Part shown: in pieces, positions 51,771 to 63,989 of the stretch
How positions within the stretch are numbered: the stretch's first letter is position 1
Layout: every line of letters starts with the position of its first letter
Source of the DNA: Pantoea sp. A4
GTDB taxonomy: Bacteria; Pseudomonadota; Gammaproteobacteria; Enterobacterales; Enterobacteriaceae
Reading direction: 5' to 3'
Length of the DNA stretch: 64,000 nucleotides
Assembly (NCBI RefSeq): GCF_000295955.2
Contig: NZ_ALXE01000021.1
Location: 248,001 to 312,000 of the forward strand
Position numbers and translations under genes: made by a program
The notes under the pieces: generated by a model
What the model was told of the DNA's origin: nothing
The model's input: the letters and a program-made list of their open reading frames with translations, nothing else
Database searches by the model: none

Positions 51771-53173
51771 GCTTTTCTCCTGCGGCGCAAATCGACATTT
51801 TTACTGATATCTCCCGGAACGCGCCAGAACACCAGCGCAGGCAGCAAGATGACTACAGCCATGCTGAGGTAAGTGTTGATAAACACCTGTTGATCAATGT
51901 GACTGCCCAGCGCGGTTCCCTGACTGAATGCACCCAGCAGCAGGCCTGCTACCGTCACGCCCATACTCATGGAGAGCTGCATAATCATCGAGAGCAAACT
52001 GTTGCCGCTGGAGGCCAGCTCATCTGGCAGCTCTTTCAGCGTCAGGGTATTCATGGAGGAGAAGCGAATAGCGTTGATCATACCCTGCAGGAACAGCACC
52101 ACAGGCAGCATCCACACCCAGCCCATCAAAGCCACCAGTGGGAACAGCAGTACCACCAGCGTTAAGCCCAGCGTGGCGCCCACCAACACATTCCGATAGC
52201 CAAACAGATTGACGACCCGTACCACAATCCGTTTTGTGCCCATATTGCCGAGCACCATCGGGATCATCATCAAACCCGCGTGGAAGGGCGTGTAACCGAG
52301 ACCCACTTGCAGGAAAATCGGCGTCAGGAAGGGCAGCATGCCGCTACCGATACGGCCGACAAAACTGCCCAGTAAGCCAATGCTGTAAATGCGGTTAGCA
52401 AACAGCTTGAGGCTGAACAGCGCCCGATCGTTGTTACGGGCATGCATCAGATAAAACAGCACGGCAAATATCCCGGTGAGAATCATCATGCCTAGCAACA
52501 GTGGAGAACCGCCACTGCTGCGCTCACCATCCAGCGCCAGCGTGAGGGTCGCCATTGCCAGCGCCAGGAGAATAAAGCCGATAAAGTCGAAACGGCGCGG
52601 AGGCAGAAGGTAATTGGGCATCAGCGTCAATGTGGCAATCGCGCCAATAATACCGACCGGAATGTTGATCAGAAAAATCCAGTGCCAACTGGCGTACTGC
52701 ACCAAAATTCCCCCCAGAGCGGGTCCCAGCAGTGGCCCCACCTGACCGGGTAAAGTGACAAAGGTCATTGCCGACATATACTGCTCGCGCGGGACAATCT
52801 TCATCACCGTCAGTCGCCCGACAGGCACCATCATCGCCCCGCCGATCCCCTGGAGAACGCGGGCCATCACGAGCTGGTTGAGTGTCCCGGAGAGGGCGCA
52901 GAACAGTGAACCAAGGCTAAACAGGATAATGGCGCAGAAGAGAATATTGCGAACGCCAAAGCGATCAGCCAGCCAGCCGCTCAGGGGCAGCGTCACGGCT
53001 ACCGTCAGCACATACGAAACCACCACCGAGTGCATCAGCAACGGACTCACCAGCAAATCGCGGGCCATGGCAGGCAGCGCGGTATTGACGATGGTGGTAT
53101 CCAGCGACTGCATAAAGAACCCAAAGGCCACAATCCACAGCTGCCAACGTACTGATGGGGGTTGAGATGTCAT
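51767..53173 (-). CDS. mdtD: MFS transporter MdtD
   Basis: Major-facilitator protein of 468 aa with about 14 predicted membrane segments (DHA2-type). Motif A-like [11 protein letters not shown] is near 65-75, and the N-terminus shows [14 protein letters not shown]. It is encoded in the mdtABC operon but is not required for MdtABC efflux in E. coli; an iron-citrate export role has been proposed there (IceT). Overlaps of 4 bp with mdtC and baeS indicate coupling. Confidence 0.95.
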   Translation of the reverse strand: MTSQPPSVRWQLWIVAFGFFMQSLDTTIVNTALPAMARDLLVSPLLMHSVVVSYVLTVAVTLPLSGWLADRFGVRNILFCAIILFSLGSLFCALSGTLNQLVMARVLQGIGGAMMVPVGRLTVMKIVPREQYMSAMTFVTLPGQVGPLLGPALGGILVQYASWHWIFLINIPVGIIGAIATLTLMPNYLLPPRRFDFIGFILLALAMATLTLALDGERSSGGSPLLLGMMILTGIFAVLFYLMHARNNDRALFSLKLFANRIYSIGLLGSFVGRIGSGMLPFLTPIFLQVGLGYTPFHAGLMMIPMVLGNMGTKRIVVRVVNLFGYRNVLVGATLGLTLVVLLFPLVALMGWVWMLPVVLFLQGMINAIRFSSMNTLTLKELPDELASSGNSLLSMIMQLSMSMGVTVAGLLLGAFSQGTALGSHIDQQVFINTYLSMAVVILLPALVFWRVPGDISKNVDLRRRRKA

Positions 53174-56100
53174 GACTGGCGTGTCCTTTCAGGCTTTTCG
53201 TTATTCGACGTGCTGCGTGGATGACGGCTTAGCTTATCCAGCATCAGATAGACTGCAGGAGTAGTATACAGCGTCAGTAGCTGACTCATGATCAGACCAC
53301 CCACAATGGTAATGCCTAGCGGCTGGCGCAACTCCGCACCGTCACCGTAGGTGATCGCCAGGGGAATCGCACCAAACAGGGCGGTGAGTGTGGTCATTAA
53401 AATCGGCCTGAAGCGCAACAGGCAGGCCTGCTCAATGGCGGCCCGAGCGCTGATTGCTCCCTTTCGTTGCGCGACCAGCGCGAAATCCACCAGCATAATC
53501 GCATTCTTATTCACGAGACCGACCAGCAGCAAAATACCTACCATGGCAAGCAGGCTAAACGGCGTGTTAAACAGCATCAGCGCCAGTAACGCACCCACAC
53601 CGGCTGAAGGCAGCGTAGAAAGGATAGTCAGCGGATGCACGTAGCTCTCATATAACATCCCCAGTACGATATACACGGCGGCGATCGCGGCCAGCAACAG
53701 CCAGAGTTGGCTAGACTGCGACTTCTGGAACTCCTGCGCTGTGCCGGAAAAACTGCCGCGCACACTGGTTGACACACCTAGCGCGACTATGCTGCGATCG
53801 ATGGCATCCGCAGCCTGAGACAACGAGATACCTTCTGGCAGATTAAAGGAGAGGGTGGATGCCGCAGACAGCCCCTCATGGTTGACCTGCAAAGGCGCGT
53901 TAGCCGGTTGCCAGTGAGCAAACCACGCCAACGGTATAGCCTTGCCCGCGCTGTTGAGTAAGTACATCTGATCCAGTGCGCTGATGTCCTGGGTATAGCG
54001 GGGATCGACCTGCATCACCACTTTGTACTGATTCAACGGTTGGTAAATCGTGGAGATCTGTCTTTGGCCGAAGGCATCGTTCAGTAACGCATTAGCTGCG
54101 GCAACATCAATACCGAGGCGGGCCATACTTTCGCGATCGTAGGTCAATGCCATCTCACTCCCTTTGTCCTGCTGGTCAGAGTTAACGTCGGTTAACTCCG
54201 GCAGGGCACTGAAAGCAGACTGAATTTTCGGTTCCCACTCGCGCAGTGCGGCGAGGTCGTCAGAGAGCAGGGTGTACTGATAGCTGGCATTCGATTCGCG
54301 CCCCCCGGTGTGAATATCCTGCACGGCATTGAGATAGAGATTTGCCCCTGGCTCTTTTGCCAGGGCGATGCGCAGACGCGCAATCACCGCCTGAGCACTC
54401 TCTTTACGCTCTTTGAGGGGCTTGAGTGAGATATACATCGAGCCGCCATTGGTGCGCTGACCGCCGGTAAAGCCCGTGACGTTTTCAACCGCTGGATCGG
54501 CTGCGACAATGTGCATAAAGTCCTGCAATTTTCCCCGCATTGCCTGGAACGAGATGCTCTGGTCGGCAGAAATATAGCCTTGTAAACGCCCGGTATCCTG
54601 TTCGGGCAGGAAGGTTTTAGGCAGGATGATAAACAACCAGACGGTTAAGCCGAGGGTGGCTGGCAGCACCAATAGCATCCAGCCCGCGTGGTTCAGCACG
54701 ACTCTCAGTGAACGGCCATAGGAACCTTGTACTGCCAGCAGCAGGCGACCACTGCCGCGGCGTCGAGGCTGGCTGCGCGGCGGATGTGATTTCAGCAGAT
54801 ACGCACACATCATCGGCGTGAGAGTGACGGAGATAAACAGCGAGATCAGAATCGCCACGGAGAGTGTGATAGAGAATTCCGCAAAGAAGCGACCGATTAA
54901 ATCTCCCATCATCACTAGTGGCAGAAACACGGCGATCAGTGACAGGCTCATTGACAGCACGGTAAAGCCCACTTCTTGCACCCCCTGCAACGCTGCCTGT
55001 ATCGGTTTCATCCCGGCTTCGACATGGCGTGCAATGTTTTCCATCACCACGATGGCATCATCCACCACAAAACCGGTAGCGATGGTCAAGGCCATCAGCG
55101 ACAGGTTGTTCAGGCTGAAGCCGCACAGGTACATGGCCGAGAAGGTGCCAATCAGTGAAACGGGTACTGCAATCGCCGGGATCAGCGTGGCTCGCCCGGA
55201 TCGCAGGAACAAAAACACCACCAAAATCACTAAAGCCACCGCCAACACCAGGGATTGTTCAACCTCATACAGTGAAGCGCGAATGGTGGGTGAGCGATCC
55301 TGTGCGATATGCAGATCGATAGCCGCAGGAATGGTTTCATACAGCTCTGGCATTTCCGCTCGGATGCGGTCTACGGTATCAATCACATTGGCATCGGGGC
55401 TTTTTCGCACGACTAACAGCACCGCCGGTTTACCGTTGGCCATACCGGCATTACGCACATCCTGCACCGAGTCTTCAACGTCAGCAACCTGCTCCAGTCG
55501 CACTGCCGCGCCGTTGTTGTAATGCACCACCAGTGGACGATAGTCACTGGCGGTTTTTAGCTCATCGTTGGTACGTAATTGCCAGCGCTGTCGGCCATCT
55601 TCCAGTGCGCCCTGAGGACGCCGCTGATTGGCATTGGCAATGGTCTGGCGCACGGCATCCAGCGAAACGCCTTGATTAAACAGCGCCTGCGGATTGAGAT
55701 TGACGCGCACAGCGGGCAGTGAACCGCCACCAACGGTGACATCGCCTACGCCATCGATCTGTGCCACTTTCTGCGCCAACTGAGTGGACGCATAATCATA
55801 CAGCTGGCCCGGATTATAGATATCCGAAGTCAGCGTCAGGATCATGATGGGTGCATCGGACGGGTTGGCTTTTCGGTAAGTAGGTCGTGTGGGCATCCCG
55901 GTTGGCAACAGGCTTTGGGCAGCATTCAGCGCCGCCTGCACATCACGCGCCGCGCCGTTGATATTGCGATCATAATCGAACACCAGAATAATGTGTGTAT
56001 TGCCTAAAGAGCTGGTGGAGGTCATCTCGCTGACCCCCGCAATCCGGCCCAGCGAGCGTTCCAGCGGCGTTGCTACTGAAGAAGCCATGGTCTCGGGAGC

Positions 56101-56262
56101 GGCACCTGGCAATGAAGCGCTGATCACAATCACCGGGAAATCGAGCTGTGGCAACGGTGCCACCGGCAACAGGCGGAAACTCAGGGCACCCGCCAGGACG
56201 ATGGCGAGCGTAATCAGCGTAGTGGCGACTGGCCGTTGGATAAACAGGGCAAAAAACTTCAC
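53170..56262 (-). CDS. mdtC: RND efflux permease subunit MdtC
   Basis: Inner-membrane RND transporter of 1030 aa that forms a heterotrimer with MdtB and works with MdtA and TolC, exporting bile salts and novobiocin. Twelve membrane segments with two large periplasmic loops. The proton-relay region [14 protein letters not shown] near 395-410 and FLPEQDTG near 540 are conserved. Start overlaps the mdtB stop by 4 bp. Confidence 0.97.
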   Translation of the reverse strand: MKFFALFIQRPVATTLITLAIVLAGALSFRLLPVAPLPQLDFPVIVISASLPGAAPETMASSVATPLERSLGRIAGVSEMTSTSSLGNTHIILVFDYDRNINGAARDVQAALNAAQSLLPTGMPTRPTYRKANPSDAPIMILTLTSDIYNPGQLYDYASTQLAQKVAQIDGVGDVTVGGGSLPAVRVNLNPQALFNQGVSLDAVRQTIANANQRRPQGALEDGRQRWQLRTNDELKTASDYRPLVVHYNNGAAVRLEQVADVEDSVQDVRNAGMANGKPAVLLVVRKSPDANVIDTVDRIRAEMPELYETIPAAIDLHIAQDRSPTIRASLYEVEQSLVLAVALVILVVFLFLRSGRATLIPAIAVPVSLIGTFSAMYLCGFSLNNLSLMALTIATGFVVDDAIVVMENIARHVEAGMKPIQAALQGVQEVGFTVLSMSLSLIAVFLPLVMMGDLIGRFFAEFSITLSVAILISLFISVTLTPMMCAYLLKSHPPRSQPRRRGSGRLLLAVQGSYGRSLRVVLNHAGWMLLVLPATLGLTVWLFIILPKTFLPEQDTGRLQGYISADQSISFQAMRGKLQDFMHIVAADPAVENVTGFTGGQRTNGGSMYISLKPLKERKESAQAVIARLRIALAKEPGANLYLNAVQDIHTGGRESNASYQYTLLSDDLAALREWEPKIQSAFSALPELTDVNSDQQDKGSEMALTYDRESMARLGIDVAAANALLNDAFGQRQISTIYQPLNQYKVVMQVDPRYTQDISALDQMYLLNSAGKAIPLAWFAHWQPANAPLQVNHEGLSAASTLSFNLPEGISLSQAADAIDRSIVALGVSTSVRGSFSGTAQEFQKSQSSQLWLLLAAIAAVYIVLGMLYESYVHPLTILSTLPSAGVGALLALMLFNTPFSLLAMVGILLLVGLVNKNAIMLVDFALVAQRKGAISARAAIEQACLLRFRPILMTTLTALFGAIPLAITYGDGAELRQPLGITIVGGLIMSQLLTLYTTPAVYLMLDKLSRHPRSTSNNEKPERTRQS

Positions 56263-59200
56263 GGCCTGTGCTCCTCTTGAGCCACGCGGCGGCGCAGGCG
56301 TGATGCCAGGCGATCAAACAGCAGGTAGATGACCGGGGTGGTAAACAGCGTCAATACCTGACTCAACACCAGTCCGCCGACCATCGCGATCCCTAAAGGA
56401 CGGCGTAGTTCAGCGCCAACGCCCTGACTTAACATCAAAGGGAGTGCGCCAAGAAGCGCGGCGAGAGTGGTCATTAAAATCGGGCGGAAACGCAGCAAAC
56501 ATGCCTGATAAATCGCTTCATACGGAGTTTTACCCTGTTCACGTTCGGCGGCGAGGGCAAAATCAATCATCATGATGGCGTTTTTCTTGACGATACCAAT
56601 GAGCAAGATGATGCCGATAATGGCGATGATATCCAGCTCATTACCACTCAGCATCAGTGCCAGTAGCGCACCTACGCCCGCCGTAGGCAAGGTGGAGAGG
56701 ATCGTGATCGGGTGAATAAAGCTCTCATACAGCACGCCCAGCACCAGGTACATGGCGACTACCGCCGCGACAATCAACCACACCGTGCTGGTTAATGCCG
56801 CTTCAAAGGCCAGCGTACTGCCCTGGAACTGCGTCATCACCTCAGTGGGCATACCTAACTGATCTTCTGCCGCAGTAACGGCGTTGACCGCATCGCCCAG
56901 TGAATAGCCTTCGGCCACATCAAACGAGAAGGTGGCCGAGGGGAACTGGTCGAGATGATTGATTCCCAGTGGCGCATGCCGTTGCTCAATACTGGCAATC
57001 GCGTTAAGCGGCACGCTGCCACCTTCGCTGCTGCTGAGGCGAATGCCCTCCAGCCCCGCTAAACCTGGGGTTTGACGGTTATTTTGTTCCAGCACCACGC
57101 GGTACTGATTGGCCTGGGTATAGATAGTGGAGATCAAACGTTGACCAAAGGCGTTATACAACGCGTTATCGACATCCGCCATGCTGATGCCGAGGCGGCT
57201 GGCGCTGTCGCGATCCACTTTGACGTAGGCTTCCAGCCCCTGATCTTGCCAGTTACTGCTGACGTCACGCAGGGCGGGTGATTTTTTCAGTTCATTGAGC
57301 AAGGCGGGGACCCAGGTACTCAGTGACGTTAACGAACCCGATTGCAGCGTGAACTGATAGGGCGTACGGCTGGCCTGGGTTTCAATGGTGAGATCTTGTA
57401 CCGGCTGCAACCACAGCGTAATGCCGGGAATATTTTCTACTGACTGTTTCAGACGGGTCTGGACCTGCTGAATGCGATCGTTGCGCTGATCGAAGGCTTT
57501 CAGCGTGATCTGAATACGTGCGTTGTTCAGTGCGGCATTGGTGCCATCCACTCCGACAAAGGCAGTAACATTGGCGACCGCAGGATCTTGTTGCAGCCGG
57601 GCGACGACCTCGCGGGTACGCTGTGCCATATTTTGGTATGAGACCGACTGTGGAGCCTGGAGCGTGCCCTGAATCAGACCATTATCCTGTAACGGGAAGA
57701 AGCCTTTGGGGATCACTGTCCACAGCAATACCGTCAGTGCCAACGTACTCAGGGCAACGCCTAGCGTCAGCCATGGACGGCTCAGCACGCGCGTCAGCCA
57801 CTGACCATACACGGCAATCACCCGGGCAAAAAACGCCTCGCTGGCGCGAGAAAAGCGGTTCTGCTGCCGGAGCGATTCTGTACTCAACATGCGAGCGCAC
57901 ATCATCGGTGTTAAAGTTAATGACACCACCGCCGAGATGGCTATCGCGACTGCCAGGGTGACGGCAAACTCGCGGAACAAGCGGCCAATCACATCTCCCA
58001 TAAACAGCAGCGGAATCAGTACCGCAATCAGCGAAACGGTCAGGGAGATAATGGTAAAGCCAATTTCCCCTGCGCCTTTCAGTGCCGCAGCCAGCGGTTT
58101 CTCCCCTTTTTCGATGTAGCGAGAGATATTCTCAACCACCACGATCGCATCATCTACCACAAAGCCGGTGGCGATGGTCAACGCCATCAGCGTGAGGTTA
58201 TTGATCGAGAAGTTGAGGAAATACATGGCGGCAAAGGTGCCCACCAACGAGAGCGGCACCGCCACGGCCGGAATAAGCGTGGCAGGTACGTTACGTAAGA
58301 ACAGATAGATGATCATCACCACCAGCGCGATGGCCAGCATTAACTCATGTTGGGTATCGGTGACGGAAGCGCGAATGTTGGTGGTACGGTCGGCCAACAG
58401 TTCAAGGTGGACCGATTTCGGCAACGTGGCGGTGAGACCAGGTAGTAATCCACGGATGTGGTCGGCGGTGGCGATGATATTCGCGCCCGGCTGGCGCTGA
58501 ACGTTGAGAATAATCGCAGCTTGTTGATTAGCCCAGGCACCTAACCAGCGGTTCTCTGCGGCTTGTTCAATGGTGGCAACATCGCCCAGGCGCACCGGGG
58601 CATTATTTACGTAGCTGATGATCAACTGGCGATAATCTTCGGCTGACTTCATCTGATCGTTTGCCGACAGCGTAATCGCCCGCTCTGGGCCATCCAGGCT
58701 CCCTTTGGCAGAGTTCACGTTGGCATTGCTGATAGCAGTGCGCACCGTTTCACTGGTCAAACCCAGTGCCGCCAGCGCCTGTGCATTGAGTTGCACCCGC
58801 ACCGCAGGACGTTGTCCACCGGCCAGCGTGACCAGCCCAACGCCCGACACCTGAGAGATTTTCTGTGCAATGCGCGTCTCAACCATATCCTGCACCTGGG
58901 TGAGCGGCATACTGCTACTGGTCACCGCCAGCGTCATGATGGGGGGATCGGCAGGATTCACCTTGCTGTAGACCGGGGGATTGGGCAGATCGGACGGTAA
59001 CAGATTGGTGGCGGAGTTAATCGCTGCCTGCACCTCCTGTTCGGCCACATCCAGCGCCAGCGCGAGCTGGAACTGTAGCGTGATCACCGAAGCGCCCCCG
59101 GAACTTTGTGATGCCATCTGCTTTAGCCCCGACATCTGGCCAAATTGCCGTTCCAGTGGGGCGGTGATGGAAGAGGTCACCACATCCGGGCTGGCACCGG

Positions 59201-59378
59201 GGTAGAGGGTGACGATCTGAATCGTGGGATAATCGACCTCTGGCAGCGCGGAGACGGGCAGGGCGCGATAGCCGAGGATCCCTGCGAGCAGGATCGCCAC
59301 CATCAGTAACGTTGTCGCCACCGGGCGCAAAATAAACTGGCGCGACGGACCGCCGTGAGAAGGGGTGACATCCTGCAT
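56259..59378 (-). CDS. mdtB: RND efflux permease subunit MdtB
   Basis: Partner permease of MdtC, 1039 aa (E. coli 1040). RND hallmarks are [19 protein letters not shown] near 400 and [11 protein letters not shown] near 560, plus duplicated six-helix halves. It overlaps mdtA by one base and mdtC by 4 bp. Together with mdtA it forms the canonical heteromultimeric pump operon. Confidence 0.97.
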   Translation of the reverse strand: MQDVTPSHGGPSRQFILRPVATTLLMVAILLAGILGYRALPVSALPEVDYPTIQIVTLYPGASPDVVTSSITAPLERQFGQMSGLKQMASQSSGGASVITLQFQLALALDVAEQEVQAAINSATNLLPSDLPNPPVYSKVNPADPPIMTLAVTSSSMPLTQVQDMVETRIAQKISQVSGVGLVTLAGGQRPAVRVQLNAQALAALGLTSETVRTAISNANVNSAKGSLDGPERAITLSANDQMKSAEDYRQLIISYVNNAPVRLGDVATIEQAAENRWLGAWANQQAAIILNVQRQPGANIIATADHIRGLLPGLTATLPKSVHLELLADRTTNIRASVTDTQHELMLAIALVVMIIYLFLRNVPATLIPAVAVPLSLVGTFAAMYFLNFSINNLTLMALTIATGFVVDDAIVVVENISRYIEKGEKPLAAALKGAGEIGFTIISLTVSLIAVLIPLLFMGDVIGRLFREFAVTLAVAIAISAVVSLTLTPMMCARMLSTESLRQQNRFSRASEAFFARVIAVYGQWLTRVLSRPWLTLGVALSTLALTVLLWTVIPKGFFPLQDNGLIQGTLQAPQSVSYQNMAQRTREVVARLQQDPAVANVTAFVGVDGTNAALNNARIQITLKAFDQRNDRIQQVQTRLKQSVENIPGITLWLQPVQDLTIETQASRTPYQFTLQSGSLTSLSTWVPALLNELKKSPALRDVSSNWQDQGLEAYVKVDRDSASRLGISMADVDNALYNAFGQRLISTIYTQANQYRVVLEQNNRQTPGLAGLEGIRLSSSEGGSVPLNAIASIEQRHAPLGINHLDQFPSATFSFDVAEGYSLGDAVNAVTAAEDQLGMPTEVMTQFQGSTLAFEAALTSTVWLIVAAVVAMYLVLGVLYESFIHPITILSTLPTAGVGALLALMLSGNELDIIAIIGIILLIGIVKKNAIMMIDFALAAEREQGKTPYEAIYQACLLRFRPILMTTLAALLGALPLMLSQGVGAELRRPLGIAMVGGLVLSQVLTLFTTPVIYLLFDRLASRLRRRVAQEEHRP

Positions 59379-60616
59379 TACGGTGCCTCTCCTGTCGCGG
59401 GGTGCTTAGCACGGCGGGCATGTGGGTGGTTATCCGCAGGGCTTTGTGCGGTCACAATCTCTACTTTGGCCCCCTCCGTGAGGCGATCCAGACCATCGGT
59501 CACGACCCGGTCGCCAGCCGCCAGACCTGCGCTGATCACCACTGTGGCACTGTTCTGCAAACCCGAGGTAACGCGCTTTTTGCTCACCTGATTTTCGGCA
59601 TTGACGGCCCAGACAAAGTGGCCTTCATTACCCATTTGCAGTGCTGCTGTTGGGATCACTACCGCATCTTGCAGCGTAGTGACCTTCAGGCGCGCATTAA
59701 CAAATTGATTGGGGAAGAGCTTGTTGTCTTGATTTTCGAACCGCGCTTTTATTTTTATCGTGCCGGTTGTGGCATCAATTTGGTTATCCAGACTGAGCAA
59801 GCTTCCCTGGCTGAGCAGCTTGCTGTTGCTGCGATCCCAGGCTTCCACCAGCAGATGTTCATCTTGCTGTTGCGCCTGTTGGATCTGTGGAATGCTGTTT
59901 TCAGTCAGGCTAAAGAGCACATCAATGGGGTGTGTTTGGGTGATCACCACCAGACCCGTGGTATCGCTGGCGGTGATATAGTTGCCCACATCGACCTGTT
60001 TTAGCCCCACGCGCCCGCTGATAGGTGCGGTAACCCGGCTGTAGGTCAGATTCAGTTGGGCACTGGCCACGCTGGCTTCATCGGCTTTTAAGGTGCCCAG
60101 CGTTTCATTCACCAGCGAGCGCTGGGTATCCAGCTCCTGTCGCGATACCAGTGAGGTTTTGGCGAGCTGCTCATAGCGGGCTAAATCGCGGCGGTTGTTC
60201 GCCAGGGTCGCTTGATCTTTTGCCAACTGCCCCTGAGCCTGTGCTAATGCTACCTGGTATGGACGAGGATCGATTTCTGCCAGTAGCTCACCGGCTTTGA
60301 CTTCCTGGCCTTCGTTAAAGTGCAGCGCCATCAATTGCCCATCGACACGCGCTCTGACAGTAACGGTATTCGCGGCGGTGACCGTGCCGAGCCCAGTCAG
60401 GAATTGCGGCACGGCTTGCAGTGTAGCCGTCGCAACTTGTACTGGGGCCAGTGGTCGATGGCTTTTGCCACTGCCTTGACGGTGGTGTTGTGTCGTAGCG
60501 GCGGTGTCATTTTCCGGCTGAGCCGGATGTAGCCACAGGTAGCCAATGCCCGCCACAGCAGCAATCACCGCAACGGCAGTCAGACTTTTCTTTTTCCAGG
60601 ACAGACGGGTATTCAT
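59378..60616 (-). CDS. mdtA: Periplasmic membrane-fusion protein MdtA
   Basis: Adaptor linking MdtBC to TolC. 412 aa: N-terminal membrane anchor (about 10-30, [15 protein letters not shown]), lipoyl halves around RARVDGQL and APISGRVGL, an alpha-helical hairpin (about 120-190), then beta-barrel and membrane-proximal domains. First gene of mdtABCD-baeSR; the upstream gap has a candidate BaeR-dependent promoter. Confidence 0.95.
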   Translation of the reverse strand: MNTRLSWKKKSLTAVAVIAAVAGIGYLWLHPAQPENDTAATTQHHRQGSGKSHRPLAPVQVATATLQAVPQFLTGLGTVTAANTVTVRARVDGQLMALHFNEGQEVKAGELLAEIDPRPYQVALAQAQGQLAKDQATLANNRRDLARYEQLAKTSLVSRQELDTQRSLVNETLGTLKADEASVASAQLNLTYSRVTAPISGRVGLKQVDVGNYITASDTTGLVVITQTHPIDVLFSLTENSIPQIQQAQQQDEHLLVEAWDRSNSKLLSQGSLLSLDNQIDATTGTIKIKARFENQDNKLFPNQFVNARLKVTTLQDAVVIPTAALQMGNEGHFVWAVNAENQVSKKRVTSGLQNSATVVISAGLAAGDRVVTDGLDRLTEGAKVEIVTAQSPADNHPHARRAKHPATGEAP

Positions 60617-60666
60617 GACGGGGGCAATTCTCCTGTTTCAACAGAAGCCAATGTCCCTTCTGTTCG

Positions 60667-60715
60667 CAGCGTAATTATATGTGCTTTAAGTGTACGAAAA
60701 TTGAGGAAAAGAAGG
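60667..60715 (-). promoter_or_regulatory. Candidate mdtA promoter with BaeR-like box
   Basis: On the minus strand a perfect TATAAT lies at 60679-60674, with no good -35. Instead TCTTTTCCTCAATTTTCG (about 60712-60695) resembles the BaeR box TTTTTCTCCATDATTGGC at roughly 10 of 17 positions. Missing -35 plus activator box is consistent with BaeR activation. Confidence 0.45.
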
Positions 60716-60847
60716 ATAACTGTCTGGCTGCGGTAAGTATTCATATTCTGACAAGTTTCTGCCAAATTCGGTATAACCCAGCCATGTCTGCTTTGCTATG
60801 CTGAGAAATAGCTCAATTTCATACCCTAAACGATAAAGGAGCATCAG

Positions 60848-61810
60848 ATGAGTCAGATTAAAACGCGGCAGTTGGGTAAAACAGGTATCACAGTACCGGT
60901 TCTGACCTTTGGCGGTAACGTCTTCGGCTGGACAGCGGATGAAAAGACCTCTTTTAGCCTACTGGATGCGCTGGTAGAAAAAGGACTGAATTTTATTGAT
61001 ACGGCGGATGTCTACTCACGCTGGGTTGACGGTAATGAAGGCGGAGAGTCCGAAACGATCATTGGTAACTGGTTAAAGAAAGGCGGTAAGCGCGACAGCA
61101 TTATTCTGGCCACCAAAGTCGGTATGGATCTCGGAAACGGCAAAACCGGCTTATCACCGAAGTGGATCCGCCAGGCGATTGAAGATTCTCTGCGCCGTCT
61201 GCAAACCGATTATGTCGATCTTTACCAGGCGCACCGTGATGATGCCGATACGCCGCTGGCAGCCTCACTAGCAGAGTTCGATAAGCTGGTAAAAGAGGGC
61301 AAAGTTCGCGCTATCGGTGCTTCCAACTACAGTGCTGAGCGTCTGAGTGAAGCACTTAACGTCAGCAAGGAACAAGGGTTGGCTGAGTACCAGACTTTGC
61401 AGCCGGAATATAACCTCTACGATCGTAAAGAGTATGAATCCAGCCTGGAGAAAGTGGCGCAGCAGCACGGACTGGGCGTGATTAACTACTATTCGCTGGC
61501 AAGCGGCTTCCTCAGCGGTAAATACCGCTCGAAAGAAGATGCACACAAGAGCAAGCGCGGGCAGGGCGTGGTAGATAAGTATGTCAATGATCGTGGCCTG
61601 AAGATCCTCGCAGCGCTGGACCAGGTGAGCAAGGCGCATAATGCCGCACTTTCAGAAGTGGCCCTGGCCTGGCAGATTGCACGTCCCAGCATCACCGCCC
61701 CGATTGTAAGTGCGACATCAATTGAACAGATCAATAGCCTGGTGAAAGCGACGCAGTTGCAGCTAACCTCAGCGGATATTGAAGCACTGGCAAAAGCCAG
61801 CGAATATTAA
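60848..61810 (+). CDS. Aldo/keto reductase
   Basis: NAD(P)H-dependent oxidoreductase of 320 aa, TIM-barrel aldo/keto reductase family, cytosolic. Catalytic tetrad visible: Asp and Tyr in FIDTADVYS (about residues 51-57), Lys in ILATKVGM near 93, His in YQAHRDD near 128. The C-terminal cofactor-binding segment is APIVSATSIEQI near 286. Substrate unknown; the closest known type is the general-stress AKR group. AAGGAG lies 6 nt before the ATG. It is divergent from mdtA and followed by a strong terminator. Confidence 0.9.
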   Translation: MSQIKTRQLGKTGITVPVLTFGGNVFGWTADEKTSFSLLDALVEKGLNFIDTADVYSRWVDGNEGGESETIIGNWLKKGGKRDSIILATKVGMDLGNGKTGLSPKWIRQAIEDSLRRLQTDYVDLYQAHRDDADTPLAASLAEFDKLVKEGKVRAIGASNYSAERLSEALNVSKEQGLAEYQTLQPEYNLYDRKEYESSLEKVAQQHGLGVINYYSLASGFLSGKYRSKEDAHKSKRGQGVVDKYVNDRGLKILAALDQVSKAHNAALSEVALAWQIARPSITAPIVSATSIEQINSLVKATQLQLTSADIEALAKASEY

Positions 61811-61836
61811 TTCGCTGCGGTATTGCGGTATACGAT

Positions 61837-61864
61837 AACCAGCCTGATTTTGGCTGGTTTTTTT
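61837..61864 (+). terminator. Terminator of the aldo/keto reductase gene
   Basis: AACCAGCC/GGCTGGTT is an 8-bp stem with a 7-nt loop followed by TTTTT. It marks the left edge of the Rhs-related AT-rich region. Confidence 0.9.
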
Positions 61865-61924
61865 GAAGGTGTTTTTGTGTTGTAAAACACCATCATGAAG
61901 AGGCAGGCTTCTGGCCGAGCCGCT

Positions 61925-62010
61925 TATTTTTCAGTCAATAGTAGCCCGATTTCTCTGTCTTCGTACTGTCCGGCGTAGCGCAGCTCGTCCTGCTTGTCGG
62001 TGCACTCCTG
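61925..62010 (-). pseudogene. Short Rhs remnant
   Basis: The minus strand encodes ECTDKQDEL joined directly to [13 protein letters not shown], then stops. The same two segments occur at 63315-63335 and 63178-63220 in the larger Rhs fragment, where about 94 bp separate them. So this is a scar of an Rhs core 3' end with an internal deletion. Flanks to 62244 hold no other recognisable gene. Confidence 0.7.
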
Positions 62011-62244
62011 CGGAGCCAACTGCGTATATGGCCTGACAGTAGCAAGGGACACAAAAAACAACCTCAGTATTGCCGTTCCAGATGGTGGCATCCATCCCCG
62101 GGTGAAGGGGATGATTTATGAACGAAATTTTAAATTTGTCGAATAACTTCGTTACCACTGTTTAACATACCGTGTCCTATAAGCCATTGTGTATTTTGAG
62201 TCAATAACATACTGCATTTCTTAAAAGAAAGTTTTATTTTAAAT

Positions 62245-62679
62245 CTAAACTAGCTCCATGTTTAATGGGTTGTTGACGTCTATCTTGAGACGGATATCAG
62301 CGCTAGACTCAGCGATAATAATTTCATCTGAGGTGTTGGTTATTTTTATAAATGGATTTAACTCCTCAAGGTATATTACCCATTGCAATTCATTCTCATC
62401 ACTAATATATGCAATGAACCCCTCTGAGCCAAAGCTTCCTTCACCAGCGGAGCAGTGGAATCCATTGGGTAATTTAATGTTAACTATTTCATCAAAACTG
62501 GTTACTTCATCCTTGTTGTCTTTATAAAACATTTCAAAATCAAACTCACTTCCTTTCGTTAGCTTTTTCTTAGGGTACGACTCCACGCTATAAGCTATGG
62601 ATGTGCCATTAGAAAAATAAATACCATCTTTTATAGGCAGTTTTTCTTGATCCCATAGCATTGAAATAACGCTTTTCAT
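62245..62679 (-). CDS. Probable immunity protein for the adjacent Rhs toxin tip
   Basis: 144 residues from ATG 62679 ([13 protein letters not shown]), chosen because GGGAG lies 6 nt upstream and it overlaps the toxin stop as ATGA. The protein is acidic and small, with no membrane segment, typical of cytosolic immunity proteins. Family not recognised. AT-rich composition and position immediately 3' of an Rhs C-terminal toxin are the basis for the call. Confidence 0.7.
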   Translation of the reverse strand: MKSVISMLWDQEKLPIKDGIYFSNGTSIAYSVESYPKKKLTKGSEFDFEMFYKDNKDEVTSFDEIVNIKLPNGFHCSAGEGSFGSEGFIAYISDENELQWVIYLEELNPFIKITNTSDEIIIAESSADIRLKIDVNNPLNMELV

Positions 62680-63335
62680 TCTTCTCTCCCACATTTTTTA
62701 GGCCTCGTGCTTAAACCTTTATCAGGAACAACCCCGCCAGCTTTGATGTTTCTACGATCATTGAATCGTTGCTGGAACTTTTCCCACCACGTTTTACCTT
62801 TTGAAGAATCAGGATGTGGTGAGTTAGGATCTACTTTATTTATTTTTACTTTTTCTACATTAGCTTCTAATGCTGCATCCAATCTTCTATTATCATAAGT
62901 GACTAATTGCCCATCGACATTAATTACGCTTAAGGGAGATCTATTCCAATCCCATGCGCCATTTTTCATTATTTCCGAATAATTATTAGCAGAAATTGTT
63001 CTTTGTGAGAAGTTAATTTCGGTTGGGCTAACCCATTCACTCGTTAATCCCCACGGATCCACCCACCCGTTCGGATTCGGCGCATACTGGTAAAGATTAA
63101 ACCCACCCGCTACCCCTATCGGATCCGGGGTCGTAAAGCGGCCGACCTGCGGATCGTAATAGCGGAACAGGTTGTAGTGTAGTCCGGTTTCCCTGTCTTC
63201 GTACTGCCCGGCGTAGCGCAGCGGGATATGCACCTGATTTTTCAGCATCGGCATGCTGTTGATAACCGGGTTGGTGACCTCGCCGAACGGGGCGTAGTCG
63301 CCGGGCCAGCGCAGCTGGCCCTGCTCGTCGGTGCA
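62676..63335 (-). pseudogene. Orphan Rhs C-terminal fragment with ParB-like toxin domain
   Basis: 219 codons open in frame from 63335, directly after a TAG, with no start for a full Rhs. The first 100 residues are the Rhs core end: [44 protein letters not shown] and the junction [11 protein letters not shown]. The DNA turns from GC-rich to AT-rich just after this. The tip has [21 protein letters not shown] and YDNRRLDAA, then [16 protein letters not shown], a pattern seen in ParB-like nuclease-fold polymorphic toxins. An internal ATG at 63254 exists. It is a displaced tip that could be expressed after recombination with a full rhs. Confidence 0.7.
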
Positions 63336-63338
63336 CTA

Positions 63339-63482
63339 AATTATGAATATAAAGGGCTGCTAGCATATAGCAATGAATCCTTTTTTTATCTGCTTCAGGA
63401 TTAAATCATCATATTTTTCCCTGTGCCAGCTTCATTTCTCCTGCCAATTTATATTATTTTCAATTGAAACAATATAATTAAT
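63339..63482. other. AT-rich spacer in the Rhs region
   Basis: No gene, terminator or repeat recognised. It separates the orphan tip from the second immunity-like ORF. Confidence 0.5.
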
Positions 63483-63989
63483 TTATAACCCTATCTCTTT
63501 GTAATATATATGGATATCATATTCGTTATCAATTACACTAAGAATTCCAATCGGATTTTCTAAAATAATATTTATATCATATGTACCGTCAATATCAATT
63601 AGACTGGATAGGAAAGCATTAAAATCATAACCAGATGCACTTACTTTTAACTCACCTTCAAATATAAAACAGCAAGAGAAATCACTTGTCTTATGTGATA
63701 GCATGATTAATTTTTTAATTAATTCATCCTTAATAATAGGATGGGGGATAATTAATGATTTATTAATGTTTTCTATTTTATTAATGGAGTTAACGCCCTC
63801 CATTAAACTGGCTGTCGTATTATCAATATTTAAGTCGAAAGATATCTTATCTATTCCACCTAGGTTTTTATATGTATGTCTCGCTCTTAGTAAGAGCATT
63901 TTCTCTTCAAGTTTTTTATTCATAATAAATGTGATGATCGTTAGTTTTAGGGTGGATAATTTTCTGATACCTATGAGTTTTGAAATCAT
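63483..63989 (-). CDS. Putative orphan immunity-like protein
   Basis: Frame of up to 168 residues, AT-rich, of unknown family. The first ATG (63989) has AAGGA only 3 nt upstream; MNKKLEEKM at 63923 starts a more natural-looking protein of 146 residues but lacks a clear RBS. The frame is open to the window edge, so the real start may lie outside. Composition, acidic beta-rich C-terminus and location upstream of an orphan Rhs tip suggest an immunity protein for another Rhs toxin. Confidence 0.45.
   Translation of the reverse strand: MISKLIGIRKLSTLKLTIITFIMNKKLEEKMLLLRARHTYKNLGGIDKISFDLNIDNTTASLMEGVNSINKIENINKSLIIPHPIIKDELIKKLIMLSHKTSDFSCCFIFEGELKVSASGYDFNAFLSSLIDIDGTYDINIILENPIGILSVIDNEYDIHIYYKEIGL

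Noticed and set aside
63097-63366. 89-codon minus-strand ORF in the Rhs region.
   Set aside because: Out-of-frame reading of the Rhs core segment, whose correct frame ends at 62676.
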